Shown here one piece after another: positions 32,420-40,923 of a DNA stretch of 64,000 bases (the first letter of the stretch is position 1; every line of letters begins with the position of its first letter). The notes under the pieces were generated by a model. The model had not been told where the DNA came from, did not search any database, and saw only the letters and a program-made list of their open reading frames with translations. Source of the DNA: Flavobacterium stagni (GTDB lineage: Bacteria; Bacteroidota; Bacteroidia; Flavobacteriales; Flavobacteriaceae); the NCBI RefSeq assembly GCF_004122105.1, contig NZ_SBKN01000005.1, forward strand, positions 62,001 to 126,000, given 5' to 3'. The translations under genes were made by a program, and so were the position numbers.

Positions 32420-33196
32420 TTAGATTTTGTAACTATATTCCACCAACACATAATACACCGTATCATTTGAGACCACTGCCGTTTTTACCAACTCCCCTTT
32501 TTCGTCATAGGTATGGTTGTACCGAATAGGATCTTGGGTTTCGACTTTTAGATCTTCTATTAAATTATGATGGGAATCGTAGTTTTTTAAAAGCGTATAG
32601 GGTTCGCTCAATAAATTATGTTCCGATTGAACGAGTTGGCCCTTGACATAGTGATAGACTTCATCTACGAGCCATTTTTTCCCTTCTTTTACCCATATTT
32701 TTTGGTTGTAGGATGTTGGCAAGGCATACTGGGTAAATGTTTCTTTCCGCACTGGGGTTTTATCATCGGCTATGGTGAGTCTCTGAATGAGATGACCCAT
32801 TTTGTCGTAGGTCAACAGAATTTGCGCGGTGATTTTACCGTTATCTAGTAATAGAATTTTTTGCAATTGCCCAGTTTTCGTATACAGGTACTTTTCTTCA
32901 CTTTTGATATCAGGATAATTTTTTGTGTACCCTATGAGAAGCGAGTCTTTGTAATGAAAGGTCTCAGTGATCTCTTGGTCGTTTTCACGGGTAATCCGTT
33001 TTTGTAAACGTTGGTTTTCAAAAAAATAGGTAACCGTTTTGAAGGTATTTTTTTCACCCGTAACCCGATTGACTTCTGACTCTGTTTTGATGACTTCTTT
33101 CACCGATTTTGGAAAATGAAATTCAGCGACGCGATAGGATTCTTGGGCTCTCAATTCAAAACCTATCCACAAGATTATAATCACGAATATTCTCAT
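32420..33196 (-). CDS. Exported YD-repeat-like protein
   Basis: 258 residues with a signal peptide (ends ELRAQ). The mature part is a series of short beta-hairpins such as TVTYFFENQRLQKRI, ETFHYKDSLLIGYTKN, LLTYDKMGHLIQRL and NHTYDEKGELVKTAV, similar to the YD/RHS-like repeats of many Bacteroidetes secreted proteins. It overlaps the upstream WG-repeat gene by 4 bp. Confidence 0.65.
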   Translation of the reverse strand: MRIFVIIILWIGFELRAQESYRVAEFHFPKSVKEVIKTESEVNRVTGEKNTFKTVTYFFENQRLQKRITRENDQEITETFHYKDSLLIGYTKNYPDIKSEEKYLYTKTGQLQKILLLDNGKITAQILLTYDKMGHLIQRLTIADDKTPVRKETFTQYALPTSYNQKIWVKEGKKWLVDEVYHYVKGQLVQSEHNLLSEPYTLLKNYDSHHNLIEDLKVETQDPIRYNHTYDEKGELVKTAVVSNDTVYYVLVEYSYKI

Positions 33197-34374
33197 AGTC
33201 TAATTTCTTGTTTTTGTCCGTTTAACACCACTCTAATTTTTCTATTTATGAAAATTCCAATAGAATCATATATCGTTTCCAAGACCATTTTTTTCAATTT
33301 CGCATCAAAACAACCCCATTTCCCATTCTTCTTGACCGCTATGAGTCCTTCATTGTCCGTTGGCCATCGAATTTCTTCAAAACCTTCTTCATAGGTTATT
33401 AATGACTCGCCTGATGTTGAATACAATGCCCATTGGTTCTTTTTATTTAGTACCAGAACAACCAAATTCGTGTAATGAATCATATCATATTCGGGTAAAT
33501 AAATTGGACTTGCATTCTCAACATCCATCAAGATAATTTTCCCATTCCATTTCACTTGTGCTACTTTGAAATAAGGTATGTAGTTATAATGTAACTGTGT
33601 CGATTCTGCATTGGGATAGATGTAATCAAACACAGGTAGAGAAATCGCTCCGTTAGTACAATTTAAATAAGCATATTTGCCATTTTTATTTTTTATTACA
33701 CAACCAAATCCTTCAAAAAAAATGTCAATTTTCTCTTTTTGAAGCGGAACTAGATAAGCTTCCTGATTCGAACTGTAAATACCGTAGCTAATTTCGTTGG
33801 ATTGGTCTTTGACTTCTACATAAAGTACCTCTCCAAAACTTCCATTTTCTGTATGGTTTCTAAGAACCTTGAACGTATGAAAAGGCACACGTTTAAAATA
33901 ACGATCTACATAATAACTTTCACCATTGCAATCGACTTCCAGCGCCAGTGTTTTCGAACGTTGAGAATTATTTAGAGGATTCCTAAATTTACAATCATTT
34001 TTACTAAAAACAGCATTCTCAAACGGTTTGACATTTTCATCCAAAATACGAATCTCATCCTCGTTATGCAGAAATATAAAAAGGCCATCCGGTATTTCAT
34101 CCACAACAATTTCATCAATCCGATCTTCAAAAGGAACCAAAAGCTCTCCATCACAATTCATGATGGCTTTATATTTTGTTCCTTTTTGGGTTAAAATACG
34201 ATATAGATTTCCTTTGGACTCAAAGGATTCTATATAACTAATATCATCAAAAATTGTTTTCCCGTCCAGTTTTATCTTGTAATAATTGCTGAACTTTACA
34301 GTGATTCGAGGACAATCTTGCGCCTGTAACCCCCACCCAAGAAAAGAAAGTATTCCAACTACCCAATAGCGCAT
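33193..34374 (-). CDS. Exported WG-repeat-like protein
   Basis: 393 residues with a signal peptide (ends GLQAQ). Repeats such as NKKNQWALYSTSGESLITYE and VKKNGKWGCFDAKLKKMVLE are WG (KNGKWG) repeats. Earlier copies are more diverged (IKNKNGKYAYLNCTNGAI). WG repeats form beta-structures of unknown partners in Bacteroidetes. It is cotranscribed with the genes on both sides (1-bp gap and 4-bp overlap). Confidence 0.7.
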   Translation of the reverse strand: MRYWVVGILSFLGWGLQAQDCPRITVKFSNYYKIKLDGKTIFDDISYIESFESKGNLYRILTQKGTKYKAIMNCDGELLVPFEDRIDEIVVDEIPDGLFIFLHNEDEIRILDENVKPFENAVFSKNDCKFRNPLNNSQRSKTLALEVDCNGESYYVDRYFKRVPFHTFKVLRNHTENGSFGEVLYVEVKDQSNEISYGIYSSNQEAYLVPLQKEKIDIFFEGFGCVIKNKNGKYAYLNCTNGAISLPVFDYIYPNAESTQLHYNYIPYFKVAQVKWNGKIILMDVENASPIYLPEYDMIHYTNLVVLVLNKKNQWALYSTSGESLITYEEGFEEIRWPTDNEGLIAVKKNGKWGCFDAKLKKMVLETIYDSIGIFINRKIRVVLNGQKQEIRL

Positions 34375-34375
34375 C

Positions 34376-35587
34376 TTATAAATTTTTAAAATGAAACTTA
34401 AAAAAGTCTAAACCATAATACCGTTCAATATACGCTTTAAAATCGCTTCTAGAAATGGTTGAATTTTTCTTTATAAAGTCCCAATCCTCCTCAGAAATAG
34501 TAGCCAAATAGGATTTCCGTGCTTCTGAAGCCCATTTTAATATCGGCCCATATAGCGCATTTATCATTTGTTGCCCATCGGGTGTCCGACTACTTTTTGG
34601 ACCGCCTTCCATGGTATGATTGATGGGTGTAGCGAAAACGGCTTCTGCAAGATTAATTTTGAATTCGACTGAATAATTGGAATCGTTTTTTATTTTTTCA
34701 AACAATAAAAGCATCGGATTGTACCCATATCTACAATTGCCTGCTGCCAACAAACCTTCTTTTGGATACTTATCGATTAATTCCATGAAACGCAACAACA
34801 TAAGTTGCTGTTGTTCTGTTGTGGCTTTATCGTATTGCGTAGATGAATATTCTGCAAGTCCTCGTGGATACTTTATACCCTTTTTTCGGAAACCTCCAAA
34901 AATATAGGGCCAAATTTTAAGTTCTAATTTCTCCAATTGCGCTAATTCCGTACTGTCTTTAGTCACTTGTTGTAAGGTGTTAATTTCGGGCATGAGCATC
35001 GAACCCATAATTCGTGCCTGGTACAATTGCTCCATTTTTTCCGACAATGTTGATTTGGATTTTGTATTGAGGTAAAGGGTATAGGCTTGCTCTGCATCGT
35101 ACATTTTTTGGGTCATTCCTGCAATATAAAAATCCTGATACTCCCCCATTTCGCCACTCTCCACAATATGGAAATTGGCAAACTCAGCTGCCGTTAGTCC
35201 ATAATAGCCTTTGCTTTGTAATCGTGCATACCATTCGTTGTATCGTTGGGCATACAATGCACGAAAACTAGCATCTCTTTCCGCCTGTTCTGCGGGTTCA
35301 GCTTCGAGTTTTTTTTGCCAATGCTCGTCGTATTTCTTTTTGTCCCACATCCACTCAATCATTTTTAAAGCTTCTTTTTGATCGTCAGCAGAAGAACCCG
35401 TATTGCCATAATTTGGAGTAGCGGATTTACTATACATATTGGTTCGAATAGTATTGAGCGTGTTTTGTAAATCACGTGATTGCTGCCGATAGATTTCGGC
35501 ATTATTGGGTGCATGATAGGCGTCACCGTATTGGGCTTGAGCAAAAACAGTATAAAAAAGGATAACGAAACTCCAACGCATAATCAT
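34376..35587 (-). CDS. Exported, mainly helical protein of unknown function
   Basis: 403 residues with a signal peptide (ends VFAQA). The mature part is helical and rich in Tyr, Trp and Gln, with KMIEWMWDKKKYDEHWQ and ARFLQ-type segments. I do not recognise a family. It is the first gene of the run controlled by the dyad 44 bp upstream, and nothing suggests an enzyme. A second ATG two codons in is also possible. Confidence 0.6.
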   Translation of the reverse strand: MIMRWSFVILFYTVFAQAQYGDAYHAPNNAEIYRQQSRDLQNTLNTIRTNMYSKSATPNYGNTGSSADDQKEALKMIEWMWDKKKYDEHWQKKLEAEPAEQAERDASFRALYAQRYNEWYARLQSKGYYGLTAAEFANFHIVESGEMGEYQDFYIAGMTQKMYDAEQAYTLYLNTKSKSTLSEKMEQLYQARIMGSMLMPEINTLQQVTKDSTELAQLEKLELKIWPYIFGGFRKKGIKYPRGLAEYSSTQYDKATTEQQQLMLLRFMELIDKYPKEGLLAAGNCRYGYNPMLLLFEKIKNDSNYSVEFKINLAEAVFATPINHTMEGGPKSSRTPDGQQMINALYGPILKWASEARKSYLATISEEDWDFIKKNSTISRSDFKAYIERYYGLDFFKFHFKNL

Positions 35588-35630
35588 TTTATTTTTGGTT
35601 TAAAGTTGAATTAATAATCTCACAGTTCCC

Positions 35631-35648
35631 ATACGCCAAACAGCGTAT
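35631..35648. promoter_or_regulatory. 18-bp dyad, site 2 of 6 (before the four-gene secreted run)
   Basis: ATACG-N8-CGTAT, perfect match, 44 bp upstream of the start codon of the helical exported protein. Its right end touches the stop codon of the response-regulator gene. Confidence 0.78.
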
Positions 35649-36292
35649 TATATCAACTTATTATCTCGGGCTTTTTGTACGAGTTCGACCCGATTGTGTG
35701 CTTGCAATTTGCGGTAAATATTTTCGATGTGCTTTTTGACGGTTGCCGCTGAAATAAAAAGATTTTCTGCAATGGCTTTGTTTTTTAAGCCTTTCGAAAT
35801 TTGCTCCAATACTTCGACTTCACGCTCGGAAAGTTGGATGGTTTCCGTAGTTTGTGTCACCAAAACCGCATCGGGATTTTTAAGAATGCGCAGGGTTTTC
35901 ATGGCAATTGAAGGCGACATTGCGGCACCGCCTTGTAGTGTGTCTTGGATGGCCTCACGAATTTTTTCTCCATTCGTTTCTTTGAGCAAATACCCATCGG
36001 CTCCTGATTGTATCGCCTTAAAAATGGTTTCATCGGTATCAAAAACGGTGATCATCACAATTTTGATATGCGGCCATTTCGCTTTAATCGCTGCAGTTGC
36101 CTCAATACCATTCATTACAGGCATTTCAATATCCATCAAAATCAAATCGACATTGTTGTTCTTTTCTAAATACTGCACCATTTCGGCGCCATTGGCACAA
36201 GAAACTTTGATTTGGATATCGGGAAAATCCAACTTCTCTTGTAGGGCTTTGAGCAAGAAAAACTTGTCATCAACTAAGGCTAAACGAATCAT
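35648..36292 (-). CDS. NarL/FixJ-type response regulator (module 1)
   Basis: 214 residues starting at MIRLALVDDK. The receiver has the phospho-acceptor Asp54 in LILMDIEMP and the conserved Lys in GYLLKE. The C-terminal LuxR-type HTH is TIQLSEREVEVLEQISKGLK...VKKHIENIYRKL. It overlaps the kinase gene by 4 bp (ATGA). It closely resembles the regulator of module 2. It is a prime candidate to bind the ATACG-N8-CGTAT dyads. Confidence 0.93.
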   Translation of the reverse strand: MIRLALVDDKFFLLKALQEKLDFPDIQIKVSCANGAEMVQYLEKNNNVDLILMDIEMPVMNGIEATAAIKAKWPHIKIVMITVFDTDETIFKAIQSGADGYLLKETNGEKIREAIQDTLQGGAAMSPSIAMKTLRILKNPDAVLVTQTTETIQLSEREVEVLEQISKGLKNKAIAENLFISAATVKKHIENIYRKLQAHNRVELVQKARDNKLI

Positions 36293-38175
36293 GCTAATGG
36301 CAATTGAATAGTTATTAGTGTTCCTTCTTTGGGATTCGATTGTATGGCAAAACTTCCCCCGATTTCGGTAACGCGCTGTTCCATGGTTTGGAGTCCTTGT
36401 GATTGGTTTTTGGCGATTGCCCAATCGAATCCAATTCCGTTATCTTGTATGGTTAACACCAAATAATGTTCTTTAGAAAACCATTTGACCGCTATGGTAG
36501 TTGCTTTTGAATGTTTAATGGCATTATTGACCGCTTCTTGAAACACGCGAAAAAGGACAAGTGTAGCGCGCGTACCTAATTTTGTATCGGGATTGGGGTG
36601 AAAGTCATATTCAAACTGGATCGTCTCGGAAGCCTCACGCGCTTTCATTATAAAATTTACCATACGCAACCGCAATTCGTCAACGGTTTGGTGTTTCGGA
36701 TTCAAAATCCAAATGGTATCGCGCAATTCGGTTATCGTGGTTTGTGTAAAATCGGCAATGGTTTGCAGCTTGTGTTGCGCTTTGGCATCTTGAAACAAAC
36801 TTGTCTTTTGCAAACCTTGAATAATGGCATTGATAAAGGTAAGTTGCGAACCGATATTGTCGTGTAATTCTCTGGATATTTCTAGTTTTTGGGCGTTGAG
36901 TCGGTTGGTGGTCTCGGTTTCCTTAACTTGTTGTTCCCACAAATACTGCTGTTTTTGTCGTTTATTTTTTTGGTACAAAAGATATCCAATGGCTACGGCT
37001 ACGAACAACAAAATTGCAGTAATAATTCCGGAAATTTTTACACGTTGCACCTCGACTTCTTTGGCCAATAGGGCATTTTCCTTTGCTTCGGTATCGTGTA
37101 AAACACGGTAAGCGATTTGTGCATTTTCGCGTTTTTCGTTCATTAACTCTTGATACACTTGTTGGTATTTTTCTTGGTATTCAAAAGCCTTTTGAAAGTC
37201 TTTCTGTGTTTTATAAAAATCCCGAAGTGCACTGTAATTTTTCAAGTAACCCGGTTTGTATTGTACTTTTTCTGCAATTGCAAAGCTTTGGTTGGTGTAA
37301 TACAACAAGCTGTCTTTTTGCCCTTGAAAAGCGGCTAATTGCGCCAAATTGGTGTAGGTGTCAGCAATTTGTTTTTGTTGTTTATTTTGAATATCTAATA
37401 CTAAACATTGGTGGAAGGATTGTTGCGCTTTCGCCAACTGACCCGAATACAGATAACAATTGGCTTGATTGTCTAAAAAAGTAACAGTTAATTGTAGGAG
37501 CCCGAATTTTTTACACAGTGCAATTCCAGTTGCATCATACGTCAGTGCCGAATCAAATCGACCCGACATGCCTTCGATATTGGCCAACGTATGCAGTGCG
37601 ATGAGATAGGCAGAAGCATTTTTGGCTGTTGGCGTCGATGCCGTTGCATTTTTTGAAAACGCAATGGCTTTGTCGAGCTCATTTTTTTGATAATAAACTT
37701 GACCAATATTTGCCCAACAACTGGCTTCTTTATCCTGACTTCCCAGTTGGACAGCTTGTTGTTTTGCCTGATATAAAAACCGTAAGGCTTGCACATAGTC
37801 GCCATTGTTTTTATAATAATTACCAAAAGCAGCTTGAATGTAGTAGGACAGGGAATCGTTGGGTGTGTTTTTTAACAGCGCTTTCGCTTTTGTTGCGTGT
37901 TGAAACAAAGCCATTTCATTTCCAACACGTTGTTCATAATAGGTACAGGCTACCTCAGCAAGTACGGCATCCGCAGTATTTTGAGTATGTGAACGAAGCT
38001 GATTGACATTTTGTTCCATGTCCACTACGTTTTTGTAGCGCAATTGCATGGCAGTGTTAAAAAGCTGAATGCTTTTTGCATCCAATGAAGAATTTGACTT
38101 TCCTTTTTGGCTACATGAAAGGAGTACCAATAGAAAACCAACATATAATAGTGTAATACTTTTAATTCTCTTCAT
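36289..38175 (-). CDS. TPR sensor histidine kinase (module 1)
   Basis: 628 residues. The N-terminus is lipoprotein-like (lipobox LLSC, Cys21). About six TPR-like repeats fill residues 60-345, presumably in the periplasm. A membrane helix lies at ~381-401. The cytoplasmic part is a HisKA_3 kinase with His438 in SRELHDNIGSQ, N-box EAVNNAIKH and DNGIGF. It pairs with the overlapping response regulator. The TPR region would sense a protein or peptide partner. Dual lipoprotein and membrane-helix topology is unusual. Confidence 0.9.
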   Translation of the reverse strand: MKRIKSITLLYVGFLLVLLSCSQKGKSNSSLDAKSIQLFNTAMQLRYKNVVDMEQNVNQLRSHTQNTADAVLAEVACTYYEQRVGNEMALFQHATKAKALLKNTPNDSLSYYIQAAFGNYYKNNGDYVQALRFLYQAKQQAVQLGSQDKEASCWANIGQVYYQKNELDKAIAFSKNATASTPTAKNASAYLIALHTLANIEGMSGRFDSALTYDATGIALCKKFGLLQLTVTFLDNQANCYLYSGQLAKAQQSFHQCLVLDIQNKQQKQIADTYTNLAQLAAFQGQKDSLLYYTNQSFAIAEKVQYKPGYLKNYSALRDFYKTQKDFQKAFEYQEKYQQVYQELMNEKRENAQIAYRVLHDTEAKENALLAKEVEVQRVKISGIITAILLFVAVAIGYLLYQKNKRQKQQYLWEQQVKETETTNRLNAQKLEISRELHDNIGSQLTFINAIIQGLQKTSLFQDAKAQHKLQTIADFTQTTITELRDTIWILNPKHQTVDELRLRMVNFIMKAREASETIQFEYDFHPNPDTKLGTRATLVLFRVFQEAVNNAIKHSKATTIAVKWFSKEHYLVLTIQDNGIGFDWAIAKNQSQGLQTMEQRVTEIGGSFAIQSNPKEGTLITIQLPLA

Positions 38176-38311
38176 CGGGCAATCGAAGTTCGTGGATTAA
38201 ATCGACCAACTGACTTTGAATTGCTTTCAGTTGTTCTTCGGTTTTTACAAGTTCTTTTTGGACAAGTTCCCAATCGTGTATTGGGTTTTTATCGGGATTT
38301 GGATTGGACAT
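38162..38311 (-). CDS. 49-residue coiled-coil protein upstream of kinase 1
   Basis: A short gene, easy to miss: ATG to TAA gives 49 residues beginning MSNPNPDKNPIHDWEL. The rest is an amphipathic helix rich in Gln, Glu and Leu, ending LRLPDEEN. It overlaps the kinase start by exactly 14 bp, which suggests translational coupling. Module 2 has a small coiled-coil gene in the same place, also overlapping by 14 bp. The dyad lies 66 bp upstream. No signal peptide, so cytoplasmic. Confidence 0.7.
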   Translation of the reverse strand: MSNPNPDKNPIHDWELVQKELVKTEEQLKAIQSQLVDLIHELRLPDEEN

Positions 38312-38376
38312 AAAAAGATGAAATTACGGTAAACTTTTTCCAAATCCAAAGGTGACTTCAAAAAGTGCCCGTTTCA

Positions 38377-38394
38377 ATACGCCAAGGGGCGTAT
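38377..38394. promoter_or_regulatory. 18-bp dyad, site 3 of 6 (before module 1)
   Basis: ATACG-N8-CGTAT, perfect match, 66 bp upstream of the 49-residue gene. Suggests autoregulation of the module 1 kinase/regulator. Confidence 0.78.
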
Positions 38395-38505
38395 TTTTAT
38401 AATTCAATAAAAAAATCGCATGAAAATCCTTTCACCCTAATGATTCGGTTGCACGACAACGCGCAATATAAAACCACCGAGAGGATCATTCTCAGTGGTA
38501 CATTT

Positions 38506-40203
38506 TTATTTCTTCACATATCCCTTTCCGCTACAACTCGTACACGACATGACAACGTATCGTCCTGAACCGCCACAATGGCTACAAGTTGGTGGTCCGC
38601 CAGTAGTACCGGTATGTCGATCGTAGGTGACTTGGTCTTTTCGGTAGCCCGCTCCTTTGCACATGGGACATTGGATTTTAACTACTCCAGAACCCTCACA
38701 TTTATGACATTGGGTTTCGTATTGGGTTTGATTGACGATTTCTTGTTGGCGGGCTTGATCCTCTTGGGCTCTTTTAGCTGCATAGTAATCCAATTCTCTT
38801 TGGTTCCCTAAACTTCTGTAATACGTTCCCCCATATACATGGCAGTAAAAATCACTTTCACTGTACTTATCGGGTCGTGTAAACGTACAAGTTGAGGATT
38901 TCCCATTGCTCCAATCGGTTGCTTCTAGAGTATAGCCGGTTTCAAAGTAAACGGTTCCTTTACCGCTAATTTGCCCAAAACTGTTGAATTCCCCCTCATA
39001 ATATCTTGAATTGGGCGTATACTGATTACTTCTAGGAAAAACTTGTTTTCCAATATATTTACCTTGTTTATTACGTTCAATTTCAACGAGGGTATTTTCG
39101 ATAGTAAAATTTCCTTTTACCAAAATCCCCTGCTCATAATCCCCAATTATTGCAACTGGATAATTATCATATGCTTTGGTACATTTTCCATGAAATACAT
39201 AATTTTTTATAGGACCTACAATCGTGTATTTTCTACCAATAGCATCTTTACCATTCGCGGTAAAATCACCTATTGGATTTCCATTTTTAAATGTTCCAGA
39301 TAATTCGTACCCCAAACCAAACTCGGGATCGTTATTTATATAAACAATGGAAGCACTATTTTGACAATCGCCACTTAAACAATAGATATTGGGTGCTAAA
39401 AGTTTGGCCTTTCTAACCAATTTACTCTTTTTGTATTCACACCATTCAATCGTTCCCTGTGGATTTTTTATTGGAATAAATCCATCAACCGTATTACCAA
39501 AGCCATAACTAAATTCCGCTGTAAAAGTACCCAGCTGGTTTGAAATAGTCCATTTCCCTACCGGACTAAATTCCGATCGTTCTCCAAGGTATTCATAGCC
39601 TTCTTTAGTTCGGTAGTAAGTAGTTCCAACAATAGAATATCTAATATTAAATTTTGATTTTAATTTGGTTCCATCAGTAGCTGTAAATTCAAATTCATCC
39701 GTAGTTTTAATATCCAATTCTGCTCCATTTTGAAAAGTAAATTTTAGGGCTATGGGAACTTTCATCCCAGAAAAACTCGAAGGACTATCATAGGTTTTAT
39801 AGGAAGAAATTACCGCTTTGTCACCCGAAGCAAAACTGTAATTTCCATTTACAGGTTTCCCTTCAAAAAAATCACCTTCATAACTATCGCCATTAGCAAA
39901 GCTAACTTTTCCATTTCGAAATGAATACGCGCCATCAGATAGACGTTTTTTTACTTCTCCTTTAAAATGAATATCACCTTTTAAAGTTACCTCATAAATC
40001 TCTTGATTGCGTTCATTCAGCATTTGATTTTTTAACTTCCCTTTTTTGAAAAAAACTTGGTCTGCAGCAATAAATTGAACAGTGGGAATCTTTACGGGCA
40101 GCTTCATATCAAATAATTCCGGGAATACTTCACGGGCATTGATATCTTGTCCAAAACTAAATGAATAGAAAAAGAACAGAAAATATGAAATTACTTTTTT
40201 CAT
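38506..40203 (-). CDS. Exported MORN-like protein with DnaJ-type zinc-finger tail
   Basis: 565 residues starting at MKKVISYFLF with a signal peptide (ends SFGQ). Residues ~70-450 contain MORN-like hairpins (NGKVSFANGDSYEGDFFEGK, YEGEFNSFGQISGKGTVYF). The C-terminal ~75 residues hold four CxxCxGxG motifs, CHKCEGSG, CPMCKGAG, CSHCGGSG and CTSCSGKG, as in the DnaJ central domain, which normally is cytoplasmic. A zinc-finger chaperone-type module on an exported protein is unexpected. It is monocistronic and has the dyad 52 bp upstream. Confidence 0.8.
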   Translation of the reverse strand: MKKVISYFLFFFYSFSFGQDINAREVFPELFDMKLPVKIPTVQFIAADQVFFKKGKLKNQMLNERNQEIYEVTLKGDIHFKGEVKKRLSDGAYSFRNGKVSFANGDSYEGDFFEGKPVNGNYSFASGDKAVISSYKTYDSPSSFSGMKVPIALKFTFQNGAELDIKTTDEFEFTATDGTKLKSKFNIRYSIVGTTYYRTKEGYEYLGERSEFSPVGKWTISNQLGTFTAEFSYGFGNTVDGFIPIKNPQGTIEWCEYKKSKLVRKAKLLAPNIYCLSGDCQNSASIVYINNDPEFGLGYELSGTFKNGNPIGDFTANGKDAIGRKYTIVGPIKNYVFHGKCTKAYDNYPVAIIGDYEQGILVKGNFTIENTLVEIERNKQGKYIGKQVFPRSNQYTPNSRYYEGEFNSFGQISGKGTVYFETGYTLEATDWSNGKSSTCTFTRPDKYSESDFYCHVYGGTYYRSLGNQRELDYYAAKRAQEDQARQQEIVNQTQYETQCHKCEGSGVVKIQCPMCKGAGYRKDQVTYDRHTGTTGGPPTCSHCGGSGRYVVMSCTSCSGKGYVKK

Positions 40204-40254
40204 GGAATATAATTTTGTTTGTATCAAAACTAATTCGGTAATACCATAATGTAA

Positions 40255-40272
40255 ATACGATAAAATACGTAA
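40255..40272. promoter_or_regulatory. 18-bp dyad, site 4 of 6 (before the MORN/zinc-finger gene)
   Basis: ATACG-N8-CGTAA, one mismatch. It lies 52 bp upstream of the gene start and just before the stop codon of the module 2 regulator gene. Confidence 0.65.
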
Positions 40273-40920
40273 TTAGATCAGCTTATTCGACTTGGCTTTC
40301 TGAATAGCTTCGAGTTTGTTGTGGACTTGCAACTTGGTGTAGATATTTTCCACATGTTTGCGAATAGTTCCAGCGGAAAGAAAGAGATTCTCAGCTATCG
40401 CATTGTATTTTAAACCTTTGCTTAATTGTTCGAGCACTTCAATTTCTCGAGAAGTCAACGTAATCTCTTCCCGATTAACCGATTCATCAAAAGAGACCGG
40501 TTCGCGCAATAACTTAAGTGTTTTCAAGGCAATCGAAGGCGTCATCGCTGCACCTCCATTGAGGGTTTCTACGATACCGTTGTACAATTCTTGGGGATTG
40601 ACTTCTTTCAAAAAATACCCATCGGCACCTGCTTTGATGGATTTGAAAATATTTTCATCATTATCAAAAACCGTCAACATGATGATTTTAAGCTGGGGAT
40701 ATTTATGCTTCACCGCTTCTGTGGCTTCGATGCCGTTCATTTTTGGCATTTCGATATCCATTAAAATGAGATCGAGATGATGGTTCTTTTCTAATTTCTC
40801 CAACAATTCCGTTCCATCAAACGCCCGAAATTTCACTTCAATATCTTCGAAAAAAGACAATTTATCGAGTATGGCTTTTTGCAAAAATGTATTATCATCG
40901 ACTATGGCTACACGTATCAT
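40273..40920 (-). CDS. NarL/FixJ-type response regulator (module 2)
   Basis: 215 residues. Receiver Asp55 lies in LILMDIEMP and the conserved Lys in GYFLKE. The LuxR-type HTH is EITLTSREIEVLEQLSKGLK...IRKHVENIYTKL. The recognition-helix region (LSAGTIRKHVENIYTKLQVH) is close to the module 1 regulator (ISAATVKKHIENIYRKLQAH), so both may bind the same dyad. It follows kinase 2b by 3 bp. Confidence 0.93.
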   Translation of the reverse strand: MIRVAIVDDNTFLQKAILDKLSFFEDIEVKFRAFDGTELLEKLEKNHHLDLILMDIEMPKMNGIEATEAVKHKYPQLKIIMLTVFDNDENIFKSIKAGADGYFLKEVNPQELYNGIVETLNGGAAMTPSIALKTLKLLREPVSFDESVNREEITLTSREIEVLEQLSKGLKYNAIAENLFLSAGTIRKHVENIYTKLQVHNKLEAIQKAKSNKLI

Positions 40921-40923
40921 TTT

